Below, in pieces: positions 1 through 7,138 of a stretch of 14,033 bases of DNA; position 1 is the stretch's first letter; each line of letters begins with the position of its first letter. Source of the stretch: JACPLA01 sp035291905. GTDB taxonomy: Bacteria > Bacteroidota > Ignavibacteria > UBA10030. A program made the position numbers and the translations under genes. The stretch is from the NCBI GenBank assembly GCA_035291905.1, contig DATDRF010000282.1:1-14033 (forward strand), read 5' to 3'. Under the pieces are notes generated by a model, which saw only the letters and a list, made by a program, of their open reading frames with translations, was not told where the DNA came from and made no database searches.

Positions 1-37
1 GTTCTTTGTCGGGGTCTGTTTATTGTGGGCGCTGCTG

Positions 38-163
38 TCCGCCTTCGGCGGAGAACCAGCGACCTTACATCCCAAAATGCCCGGCGAGCGTTCCTCCGCG
101 AGCCGAGGGCATTTTGAGCCTGCCTGCCGGACAGGCAGGGATCCCGACCGTTTTCTGGACGGG
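38..163. repeat. cluster of four palindromes downstream of tRNA-Val
   Basis: Four inverted repeats lie one after another. (1) TCCGCC at 38-43 pairs with GGCGGA at 47-52, with an outer pairing of CGCTG (30-34) and CAGCG (57-61). (2) CAAAATGCCC at 73-82 pairs with GGGCATTTTG at 107-116, with a nested inner stem. (3) CCTGCCTG at 119-126 pairs with CAGGCAGG at 132-139 around a 5-base loop. (4) CCCGACC at 143-149 pairs with GGACGGG at 157-163 with one A/A mismatch. None is followed by a convincing T-tract on the minus strand, so these look more like dispersed palindromic repeats than a terminator. I see no protein-coding gene in positions 1-172. That they are repeat units found elsewhere in the genome is inference. 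Confidence 0.6.
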
Positions 164-172
164 ACCTGACTG

Positions 173-247
173 TGGGCGATGTAGGGTTCGAACCTACGAC
201 CTTACGCGTGTGAGGCGTACGCTCTGAACCAACTGAGCTAATCGCCC
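173..247 (-). tRNA. tRNA-Val, anticodon CAC
   Basis: Read on the minus strand, this folds into a full cloverleaf of 75 bases. The acceptor stem GGGCGAT pairs with ATCGCCC, the D stem is GCTC/GAGC with GG in its loop, and the anticodon stem TACGC/GCGTA encloses the loop CTCACAC. The variable region is AGGTC, and the T stem GTAGG/CCTAC encloses TTCGAAC. Loop positions 34-36 read CAC, which decodes the valine codon GUG. The discriminator base is A, and the next two bases are CA, so the CCA tail is not encoded and must be added after transcription. A candidate promoter lies just upstream (265-293). Confidence 0.97.
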
Positions 248-264
248 AAGTGAATCCACCATCC

Positions 265-293
265 AAGGTAATCCAAATTGACTGTCGAATCAA
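265..293 (-). promoter_or_regulatory. candidate promoter of the tRNA-Val gene
   Basis: On the minus strand TTGATT (288-293) is followed after 17 bp by TACCTT (265-270). This would start transcription roughly 10-12 bases before the tRNA 5' end. The -10 box matches the sigma-70 consensus at only three of six positions, so support comes mainly from the spacing and the location just upstream of a tRNA. Confidence 0.35.
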
Positions 294-337
294 GCGCAAG
301 TCTTAGAAAGGAAACAGAGGAAGGAAACATCGTAACG

Positions 338-1744
338 TTAAAATCTGATCTTCAATCCTGCCGCGATGGAGAGCATTGTCAGATCGTTTGGGAAGAAAAG
401 CATCCCGAGGTTTTCCGTTGCGACATCGAGGCTCACCGCGTAGAAATCAAGGCCGAATCCTGCAGCCCATCGGAATCGGTCGCCACCCCCCAACGACATC
501 CCTGTTCGCAGCGGAAGGAAAGGAATGATTCGGTACTCGGCGCCAAGTGAGAACCGCGGCCGTGTCGTGTTCCCAAGCGAACTGTTCAGTCCCTGTGTGT
601 AGTCGAATGCTATTTCGATTTCACCCGGCACGGCTTTGAGCCAGGGGATTTTCTCTCCTGATGCCGCCACGCCGAATCGGAGCACCGCCGGCATGGACGT
701 CGAGAATTCACCTCCAGGACGATTCCTCCCGCGGACGGCCGTTTCGATTGTGTCCTGATTTGCCTGCGTGAACGGATCGTCAATTGACATGTCGTACGAG
801 CCGTACGTCTCAACAATATTGTGTCTCCAGCGGATACTTCCGAGGTTCGTCAATGCAAGATGAAATCCTAGTCCCCTGATTTCCGCGGCCACTCCGAGAT
901 CGAATCCTATTCCAGTTCCTGCCGGACGCGGAAAAGGCGTCACACCGGCCTCATTCTTCTCGTTCATGAAGTCCACCCCCGAACGTCTCACAAGGTAGTC
1001 CAGATTGAAATCGGCCCGATACTGATTTATCCCTGTCAAAGCGCTGACGAGCGAGGCCCGATATCGTTCGGTTTCGGCCACACCAAAGCCCTGTGCGATC
1101 TTGACTCCAACCCCTGCAAAGAGGCGTTTGACCATTGGCACCGGCGATGTCAGCTCAAATCCTGCCGAGAAATTATACTCCCTCCACCAGCGTCCGGACA
1201 CGCTTGTTCCGTCAAACGTGTAGTGAGATCCCGAGGAATCCAGTCCAAAGAAATAGAATCGAAAATAGTCGCTTGGAAGGACGATCTCAGCGCCAATATG
1301 GTCTTTGATGGAGAAGCCTGCCCCCGTCGACGTACCAATCCTCGCGGCCATGCCGAACAACATCAGTTCGAAGTCCATGCGGGTCGATCCCAATCCGCTC
1401 TTCATTTCGCTGATGATCCGGTGTTTGTCTGCGTCGGTGAGATGGCGTGCTCCTCTGCTGCCGTCCGCAAGGGGAACGCCCGTGAAGTATTCCTGGTATA
1501 TTTCATAAGGAATAAGATCCGAGCTGATCTGCACTGCGAACGGAAGGAATGCAATTGTCCCATTTCCTCTGTCCGGCAAAGCAAGGTTGGCCGGATTCAC
1601 GCCAATCGCATCGATTCCCCTTGAAATGCCGTTGACCGTACGGGCCATGCCAATGCCGCGCACAGCGGATCGGTCCCCGGTTTGGGCCGAGAGAACGGCT
1701 GCCGAGAGGACAAGCACACCTGTGACCGTCAGTCCCTTGTTCAT
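338..1744 (-). CDS. outer-membrane beta-barrel protein, PorV/DUF5723-like
   Basis: This is a 468-residue secreted protein. Residues 1-20 form a signal peptide with a hydrophobic core and a likely cut after LSA. The motif GIDAIGVNPANLAL at residues 43-56 is typical of the FadL/PorV-like barrels of Bacteroidota and relatives, where this kind of N-terminal stretch precedes the barrel. The remainder alternates glycine/aromatic-rich strands with polar loops and ends in phenylalanine (LKIRF), as expected for an outer-membrane barrel. The start codon ATG overlaps the stop of the upstream putative lipoprotein gene (ATGA), so translation is probably coupled; the Shine-Dalgarno match is weak. Barrel architecture is well supported. 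The substrate or partner is unknown; a role as an assembly or secretion partner of the upstream protein is inference. I see no terminator between its stop and the tRNA. Confidence 0.8.
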   Translation of the reverse strand: MNKGLTVTGVLVLSAAVLSAQTGDRSAVRGIGMARTVNGISRGIDAIGVNPANLALPDRGNGTIAFLPFAVQISSDLIPYEIYQEYFTGVPLADGSRGARHLTDADKHRIISEMKSGLGSTRMDFELMLFGMAARIGTSTGAGFSIKDHIGAEIVLPSDYFRFYFFGLDSSGSHYTFDGTSVSGRWWREYNFSAGFELTSPVPMVKRLFAGVGVKIAQGFGVAETERYRASLVSALTGINQYRADFNLDYLVRRSGVDFMNEKNEAGVTPFPRPAGTGIGFDLGVAAEIRGLGFHLALTNLGSIRWRHNIVETYGSYDMSIDDPFTQANQDTIETAVRGRNRPGGEFSTSMPAVLRFGVAASGEKIPWLKAVPGEIEIAFDYTQGLNSSLGNTTRPRFSLGAEYRIIPFLPLRTGMSLGGGDRFRWAAGFGLDFYAVSLDVATENLGMLFFPNDLTMLSIAAGLKIRF

Positions 1745-3834
1745 TGCCTGTTTACCGTATAGACGAGGTTGGCCGAGGCCTTCACGCGAACCGAATCGCC
1801 GCTTCGTATCTTCACCGGCTTTTGTCCGTCTGCAGTTTCGATGTACAAAGTATACTTCATGAGATTTGCGGCGTTGAATCTTTCCATCTCGGCTCCCGTG
1901 AGCGACACCGCAAACGTCGTGACCAAGGGAGTTACAACGAATCCGTCAGGCCCCACAACAGGCGGGCCAATCATTTGCGGTCCCAGGCCGGGAATGCGCA
2001 AGAGTGTGTCTCTTCCCGCGCCCGTCGATCCGATCAGCATGGCGCGAAATGAGAGTGAGAGCGGAAGACCGTTGGTCACCTCAAAGTACATCGTTCCGCT
2101 CCGGGCTGATTCAGCAAAGTCCTTTGGGAATTTCTGTTCATCACCCAAATCCACCGTATCCGTCAGCTCTCCCCCCGTGATCGCAATCGAAAGCGGAAAG
2201 GCAGTCTCAACCGATCCATACACATGCGTTGTATCATAAACGGTCTGAAAGCCTGCAGGGGTGGAGTAGAGATCGGATGGATTGATCGTCGCCGAGCCGC
2301 GTATGATAAACGTATCGGGGAGGGAAGGGAAGAACTTGGAAAGAAATGAATTGATCGTGCTGGTGCTGCCGAGAGGTATGAAAACCGCATTGGATGCACC
2401 GGGAAGAATCCGCTTCATTGCGGACCCCAGTGGCGGAGGAATTTCGAGAGAATCGGTCTTGGCAGGAATGCTCTTACGATTCATGGCCACAAGACGCAGA
2501 TCGTAGTCGAGTGGAAATCCCGTGGGAACCGAGAGATGAAGACCTACCTTTAACGAGTCAAAAGCAATCGTTCCCTTGAATTTTGTCGAGATGTCGCCAA
2601 GTTCGCTGCCGGATGCACCCGAAGAAATTGAGAATGCCGTCGGCTGGATCCTCCCTGTCAATCGCTCGATTCTCAGGGGCTCTCCGGCAACCATTTGCAC
2701 CTCAAGGTAGTCCGTGCTTCGAACGGTTCGAAAGCCTGTGGAGGCGATTGCCGCGGCATCGATGGTGAACGTGAGTGATGTCCCAGGGCCCGTTCCGGGA
2801 GTCTGAAGGACGGACTGACTCGCATCGAAGGCAACGGTGGTGCTGCTCAGCCCGTTGATTCGAACACTGCGCGTATAGCTCAGGCCCGTGGATTTCCAGA
2901 TCAGCTCTTTGACCGTGACGGTTGCGTCGACATCCACAGCGGCGGCATTGTGAAGCACCAGGTCAAACGATCCGCTTCGAAACGACGCCTCGGAGATCAT
3001 TGTCGAATCCGCAACGCTGAAGACCGAATCCTGGAAACTTATGAGCGTTTGTGCCGGGATCATGGCGCTGGCGGAATCGGCCGAAATACCCGAGAAGGCA
3101 AATTCCACCGCTATCCCGTCATTCGCCCCCACAGTGACGGAAGTCCCGCCCGTTCCGGGTGTGCTCATAACAGTCGCAGGAAAGCGCACACTACCGCGCA
3201 TCAACACTCCGGCTAGAGATGCACTGACGGCAGTATCCTGTCCCGCCGCGAGAACCACGCCTCCCAGTTCAAACCGCGCCACCTCGTTGATATCCTGGGG
3301 GTTGGTCAGAATGTTATTCTGGACGACAAAGGGATCGACAAACTGAATCGGGAACTGCAGGTTATTGGCAACGTGAAGCGTAACATTCCCTGAGCTGAAG
3401 GCGATGAAATCAAGGTTCGAGAGCGGTCCGAACTGAGCTCCGGGGAGAGAAAGACTCCCGGGAGGTATGGGAACCGCAACGGGAGGCGGCCGCGACCCGG
3501 TCAGATCCTGGTATGTGAATGCGACCGAGAGCGGAGCGGGAGGATCGACTGTGAATTCTCCGATTTCTTGCCTCTTCGCGCCCGCTTGCAGGTCAAGCGA
3601 AAAAGTATCGATACTGATCGGCTCGAACGAATCACGCACCTGAAAAAGATAGCTTCCGTCAGCCTGCTCACGAAGTGCCGTATCTTTTGCCGCAAAATCG
3701 TAGACGTACTTGACCCTGTTGACCAGCGGAATACTGAGCTGAACGTCGGACGTTGGGAGTACAGGCTCAAGCGGAGCTTCAACGCAGCTCAGCGACAGTA
3801 TGGCAAGCAGAAACGACAGGAAACAACGACTCAT
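1741..3834 (-). CDS. large putative surface lipoprotein, function unknown
   Basis: I do not recognise this family. The open frame begins at a GTG at 3867, but I prefer the ATG at 3834: it has GAGAG about 8 bases upstream and places a signal peptide at the very N-terminus, giving ~697 residues. The N-terminus has a basic start, a hydrophobic run and Cys17 in the context LSLSC, which suggests a lipoprotein; the -3 residue is Ser instead of the usual Leu, so this is probable and not certain. The mature protein is rich in Ser, Thr, Val and Asp and appears to be all beta, with repeated short strand-like stretches and few cysteines, which suggests several beta-sandwich domains. No catalytic motif is visible. 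Its stop overlaps the start of the beta-barrel gene, so the two are made together. An outer-membrane surface role is inference. Confidence 0.75.
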   Translation of the reverse strand: MSRCFLSFLLAILSLSCVEAPLEPVLPTSDVQLSIPLVNRVKYVYDFAAKDTALREQADGSYLFQVRDSFEPISIDTFSLDLQAGAKRQEIGEFTVDPPAPLSVAFTYQDLTGSRPPPVAVPIPPGSLSLPGAQFGPLSNLDFIAFSSGNVTLHVANNLQFPIQFVDPFVVQNNILTNPQDINEVARFELGGVVLAAGQDTAVSASLAGVLMRGSVRFPATVMSTPGTGGTSVTVGANDGIAVEFAFSGISADSASAMIPAQTLISFQDSVFSVADSTMISEASFRSGSFDLVLHNAAAVDVDATVTVKELIWKSTGLSYTRSVRINGLSSTTVAFDASQSVLQTPGTGPGTSLTFTIDAAAIASTGFRTVRSTDYLEVQMVAGEPLRIERLTGRIQPTAFSISSGASGSELGDISTKFKGTIAFDSLKVGLHLSVPTGFPLDYDLRLVAMNRKSIPAKTDSLEIPPPLGSAMKRILPGASNAVFIPLGSTSTINSFLSKFFPSLPDTFIIRGSATINPSDLYSTPAGFQTVYDTTHVYGSVETAFPLSIAITGGELTDTVDLGDEQKFPKDFAESARSGTMYFEVTNGLPLSLSFRAMLIGSTGAGRDTLLRIPGLGPQMIGPPVVGPDGFVVTPLVTTFAVSLTGAEMERFNAANLMKYTLYIETADGQKPVKIRSGDSVRVKASANLVYTVNRQ

Positions 3835-3909
3835 GAATAGAACTCTCGAGATATGACCTATCAGCACAATCCAACGAACGGAAAGAACGGTTTTGACGGG
3901 AGGTATCTC

Positions 3910-3938
3910 AGGATACAGAAGAAAGAGGGATCAATCAA
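3910..3938 (-). promoter_or_regulatory. candidate promoter of the lipoprotein/barrel gene pair
   Basis: In the gap after uvrC, the minus strand reads TTGATT (3933-3938), 17 bp, then TATCCT (3910-3915). Each box matches four of six sigma-70 consensus bases. A start site near 3903 would give a leader of about 70 bases before the ATG at 3834. The ~113-base gap and this motif argue that the two envelope genes form their own transcription unit, separate from the uvrC operon. No terminator was seen after uvrC, so read-through remains possible. Confidence 0.4.
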
Positions 3939-3947
3939 TGACAAAGG

Positions 3948-5804
3948 TCACTGTGAGCCCGGGTCATCGACAAAGTATTCCTTGATTCTGCCAGCCACGA
4001 CCGCCCCGACAATTTCTGCGAGTTGCTCTTCCGATGCAAATTTCACGCCCTGAACGGAACCAAACGCCTCGAGCAGCTCCTTCGCACGAGCCTTGCCGAC
4101 CCCTTTGACCAGATCAAGCTCCGTGTGAAGAATTCGTTGACTCCGCAACGTACGATGGAAGGTAATGGCGAACCGGTGGGCCTCGTTGCGTATCTGCTGA
4201 AGGAGTTTCAGCCCGGCGGAGGTCTTTGGAATCGAAAGCGGATCACTCTGCGCAGGGACGTAAACCTCTTCCAGTCGCTTCGCAAGCCCGATGATCGGCT
4301 GTCGCTCCAATCCCAATTTCCGAAGAATCTCCCGAGCGCTCGAGAGCTGGCCCTTTCCGCCGTCGACCATGATCAGGTCCGGCATCGGTGTCCCCTCTTC
4401 AAGAATCCGTGTGTACCTTCTCTGGACTACCTCTTGCATGCTCGCGAAATCGTCAGCTCCTTCGACGGTCTTGATCTTGAATTTCCTGTACTCGCTCTTC
4501 TTCGGCTTTCCGTCCACGAAGACGACAAGAGAGGCCACAGAGTCTGTCCCCTGCGTGTTGGAAATATCGAAGCATTCGATCCGCCTGGGTGGCGACTCTA
4601 TGCGAAGGTCCTTTTGAAGCGCACCGACTGCATGCGGAAATGTTTCGCCTCTTTTCAGCCGCTGCACCTCAAGGTCGTCGAGAAGGTACTGTGCGTTGTT
4701 CCTTACCATTGCGATGAGCTTTGCCTTGTCCCCCGCCTTCGGCACATCCATGGAGACTTCGAAACCGGCCCTTGCGGCGAGCCACGACCGGATCAATGAC
4801 TCCGATTCGACGACTGCCGGAAGCAAGATCTGCGGAGGGATATCGTCCGACTCGAGGTAGTAGCGCTCCATCAGCGCTTCCAGGAGCTCCTCTTCCTTCT
4901 TGTCTTCGGCATTGTTGAGGTAGAAGTGTCTGCTCCCCAGAACCTTCCCTTCCCGCACCTTGAAAATAACAGCGGCGGCATCGTCACCCCTGGCCGCAAT
5001 CGCAATGATGTCCCTGTCTTCAGCCTTCGCGTCGACCACCTTCTGCCGCTCGTTGTAGACTTCGATCGCTTTCAGGCGGTCCCGGATACGCGCCGCGTCC
5101 TCAAACCGAAGCCCTTCTGAACTCTTCTCCATCTCGGATCTGAGCGACCTCATAACCTCCTCGGTTTTTCCCCTGAGGATCTTCGCAACCTGGTCAATCA
5201 TCGACCGATAATGCTCGCGGGTCACGAGCCCTTCGCACGGCCCCCCGCACTTCTTGATATGATAGTCGAGACAAACCTTGTATTTCTTCTTTGAGACCGT
5301 CTCATCCGTGAGATCGTAGTTGCAGCTGCGAATCATAAAGATGTCGCGCACGGTCTTGAGCGCATGACGCATGGTTTTGACATCGGCATACGGCCCGAAA
5401 TACTTCGACCCATCCTTGAAGATTCTCCGGGTGACAAAGACCCGTGGAAACGGCTCATCGGTGATGACAATGTAGGGATAGCTCTTGTCGTCTTTGAGAA
5501 GGACGTTGTAGCGGGGCTTCAGCTTCTTGATGAGATTTGCTTCAAGGATGAGTGCCTCGACCTCGGAATCGGTGACAATCAGATCGAGATCCCTGATCTT
5601 CGGCACCAACGCGTCAAGGCGTGAATCGGTTGAGCGGGACTTCTGAAAATACTGGCGGACACGGGAGCGGAGGTTCTGGGCCTTTCCGACGTAGAGGACC
5701 TTTCCCTCTGCATTCTTGAACTGATAGACTCCCGGTTTCTGGGGAAGCGATTCGAGCTTTTCCTGAAGTGACAGGCTGGACCCGCTTTGAAATTCCTGGC
5801 CCAC
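3948..5804 (-). CDS. uvrC: UvrC, excinuclease ABC subunit C
   Basis: UvrC makes the two incisions around a DNA lesion handed over by UvrA and UvrB in nucleotide excision repair. All family parts are visible in ~618 residues (GTG at 5804 as residue 1). The N-terminal GIY-YIG nuclease has GVY at 25-27, YVG at 38-40 and Arg46, with a Glu near 88 in LEANLIKK. Four cysteines at 161, 178, 186 and 190 match the cluster reported to bind iron-sulfur in UvrC proteins. Next come a UVR helical pair (~205-245) and the RNase H-like nuclease with Asp413 (CFDISN), Asp481 (VDGGKGQ) and His543 (EAHRF). A helix-hairpin-helix lies near 564-596 (VKGVGKARAKELL). The reading frame also offers a GTG at 5816 directly after the upstream stop, but GGGAG lies about 5 bases before the GTG at 5804, so I chose the latter. 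It is the last gene of a four-gene operon. Confidence 0.97.
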   Translation of the reverse strand: MGQEFQSGSSLSLQEKLESLPQKPGVYQFKNAEGKVLYVGKAQNLRSRVRQYFQKSRSTDSRLDALVPKIRDLDLIVTDSEVEALILEANLIKKLKPRYNVLLKDDKSYPYIVITDEPFPRVFVTRRIFKDGSKYFGPYADVKTMRHALKTVRDIFMIRSCNYDLTDETVSKKKYKVCLDYHIKKCGGPCEGLVTREHYRSMIDQVAKILRGKTEEVMRSLRSEMEKSSEGLRFEDAARIRDRLKAIEVYNERQKVVDAKAEDRDIIAIAARGDDAAAVIFKVREGKVLGSRHFYLNNAEDKKEEELLEALMERYYLESDDIPPQILLPAVVESESLIRSWLAARAGFEVSMDVPKAGDKAKLIAMVRNNAQYLLDDLEVQRLKRGETFPHAVGALQKDLRIESPPRRIECFDISNTQGTDSVASLVVFVDGKPKKSEYRKFKIKTVEGADDFASMQEVVQRRYTRILEEGTPMPDLIMVDGGKGQLSSAREILRKLGLERQPIIGLAKRLEEVYVPAQSDPLSIPKTSAGLKLLQQIRNEAHRFAITFHRTLRSQRILHTELDLVKGVGKARAKELLEAFGSVQGVKFASEEQLAEIVGAVVAGRIKEYFVDDPGSQ

Positions 5805-5816
5805 AGTTTCTCCCAC

Positions 5817-6218
5817 TCAACGCTTTTGGCTGAGTTCGATCAGAACTCCATTTGTGGATTTTGGGTGGAGGAAGGCGACAAGGCAGTTATCCGCCCCCGG
5901 ACGGGGGTGCTCATCGATCAGCTGGAAACCGGCCTGTTTCAGCCGGCGCAGCTCTGCGACAATATCGTCCACAGCAAACGAGATATGATGGATTCCCTCA
6001 CCCCGCTTGCCGACGAATTTCGAAATTGCCGATTCGGGCGCGGTGCCTTCCAGGAGCTCAATTCCTGCCTCCCCCATCCTGAACATTGCGCTGTTCACCT
6101 TTTGATCGGCGACCGACTCCTCATGCTCGGGACGAGCCCCGAACAGCCGCTCAAACAGCTTTTTTGATTCTCCAAGGTCGCGGACCGCAATCCCGATATG
6201 TGCCACGGACTTGAACAT
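5817..6218 (-). CDS. mce: methylmalonyl-CoA epimerase (VOC fold)
   Basis: This enzyme interconverts (2R)- and (2S)-methylmalonyl-CoA, linking propionyl-CoA metabolism to succinyl-CoA. The 133-residue protein holds two beta-alpha-beta-beta-beta modules of the vicinal-oxygen-chelate superfamily. Family motifs are HIGIAV (residues 7-12), IELLEG, GEGIHHISF and HPKSTNGVLIEL. Expected metal ligands are His7, Glu54, one of His77/78, and Glu128. I chose the ATG at 6218, two bases after the upstream stop with GGGA nearby; a GTG at 6230 would add four residues and overlap the upstream gene. The mutase and propionyl-CoA carboxylase are not in this window. Clear family membership makes other VOC functions, such as glyoxalase, less likely. 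Confidence 0.92.
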   Translation of the reverse strand: MFKSVAHIGIAVRDLGESKKLFERLFGARPEHEESVADQKVNSAMFRMGEAGIELLEGTAPESAISKFVGKRGEGIHHISFAVDDIVAELRRLKQAGFQLIDEHPRPGADNCLVAFLHPKSTNGVLIELSQKR

Positions 6219-6220
6219 GA

Positions 6221-7138
6221 TCAATCCCACAGCACGGCTCGTCCGCGTTTGATGAGCACAGCCAGGTCGGCGGAATTTGCCACAACGATGCCGATCAGAA
6301 CGAGGAACGATCCTGCGAGCATTTGCATGGTGAATAATTCATCAAAGACGATCACGCCGGCTATGACAGCGATGATGGGAGTGACGAACGCCGTCAATGA
6401 GAGCAGGACAACCTCGACATGTTTGAGCAGCCAGAAGTAAGTGACAAATGTGACAACCGAGCCGAAGATTGCAAGGTAGACCAGTGACAGGATTGCCTCC
6501 TGATTGAAGACGAGGCCCGCGTGATTCTCCAGGAGGAAACTCGTCGCGGCAAGTATGACGCCGGCTATTACCATTCCGACATAGTTGAGACTTACCGGAT
6601 TATAGGGACCGCCGTACTTCTTCACGCTCACCAGCGCAAAGGCCTGGAGAACGGAACTTGCCATGATCGCAATCATCCCCTCGACTCCGAATGGACTCTG
6701 AAACATGTACTCGCTGGAAAAAATGACATAGACGCCGATGAACCCGAGAACAATGCCGGAGATCTTGGCCCTGCTCAGTTTTTCCTCCCGGAGCATGATA
6801 TAGGAACAAAGGGCAACGGCAAACGGATAGGTGGCAAAAAGGATCGAGGCAAGTCCCGTAGGAATGAACTGGGTGCCCCAATAGACGAGCGCAAGAGGAA
6901 TGCCGAATGAACTGAGCCCCATCAGGAGGCCAAGCTTCCAGAAAACCATGCTTCTGGGGAAAGAGATCTTCCGCCATTCGATGAGACCCAGAAGAAACAG
7001 CGAGGCAATCAGAAACCTCAGCGAAGCGCCAAGCATGGGGGGAATGGAGCGAAGCCCGATCTTGATGGCAAGCCACGTTGTCCCCCAGATCAGACACACC
7101 ACGGCGATGCCGAGGATGACTTTTAGCCGTGTGCTCAC
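6221..7138 (-). CDS. EamA-family (DMT superfamily) permease
   Basis: This is a 305-residue inner-membrane transporter with ten predicted helices at about 5-25, 33-53, 66-86, 96-116, 123-141, 151-171, 183-203, 214-234, 245-266 and 270-290. Two EamA repeats (roughly 8-140 and 152-290) each carry the typical acidic turn before the last helix, REEKLS at 117-122 and DELFT at 266-270. Family members export metabolites such as amino acids, nucleobases or drugs, and the substrate cannot be read from sequence. The start is GTG at 7138, whose GTGA overlaps the stop of the DUF1015 gene, with GAGGAAA a few bases upstream; coupling is likely. The conserved WGTTW near the first helix is usual for the family. 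Confidence 0.92.
   Translation of the reverse strand: MSTRLKVILGIAVVCLIWGTTWLAIKIGLRSIPPMLGASLRFLIASLFLLGLIEWRKISFPRSMVFWKLGLLMGLSSFGIPLALVYWGTQFIPTGLASILFATYPFAVALCSYIMLREEKLSRAKISGIVLGFIGVYVIFSSEYMFQSPFGVEGMIAIMASSVLQAFALVSVKKYGGPYNPVSLNYVGMVIAGVILAATSFLLENHAGLVFNQEAILSLVYLAIFGSVVTFVTYFWLLKHVEVVLLSLTAFVTPIIAVIAGVIVFDELFTMQMLAGSFLVLIGIVVANSADLAVLIKRGRAVLWD

Noticed and set aside
30..61. Intrinsic terminator for the tRNA transcript
   Set aside because: The hairpin is GC-rich, but no T-tract follows it on the minus strand, and it lies more than 100 bases downstream.
6..227. 73-codon open frame at the left edge
   Set aside because: It runs through the palindromes and the tRNA gene and has no protein-like features.
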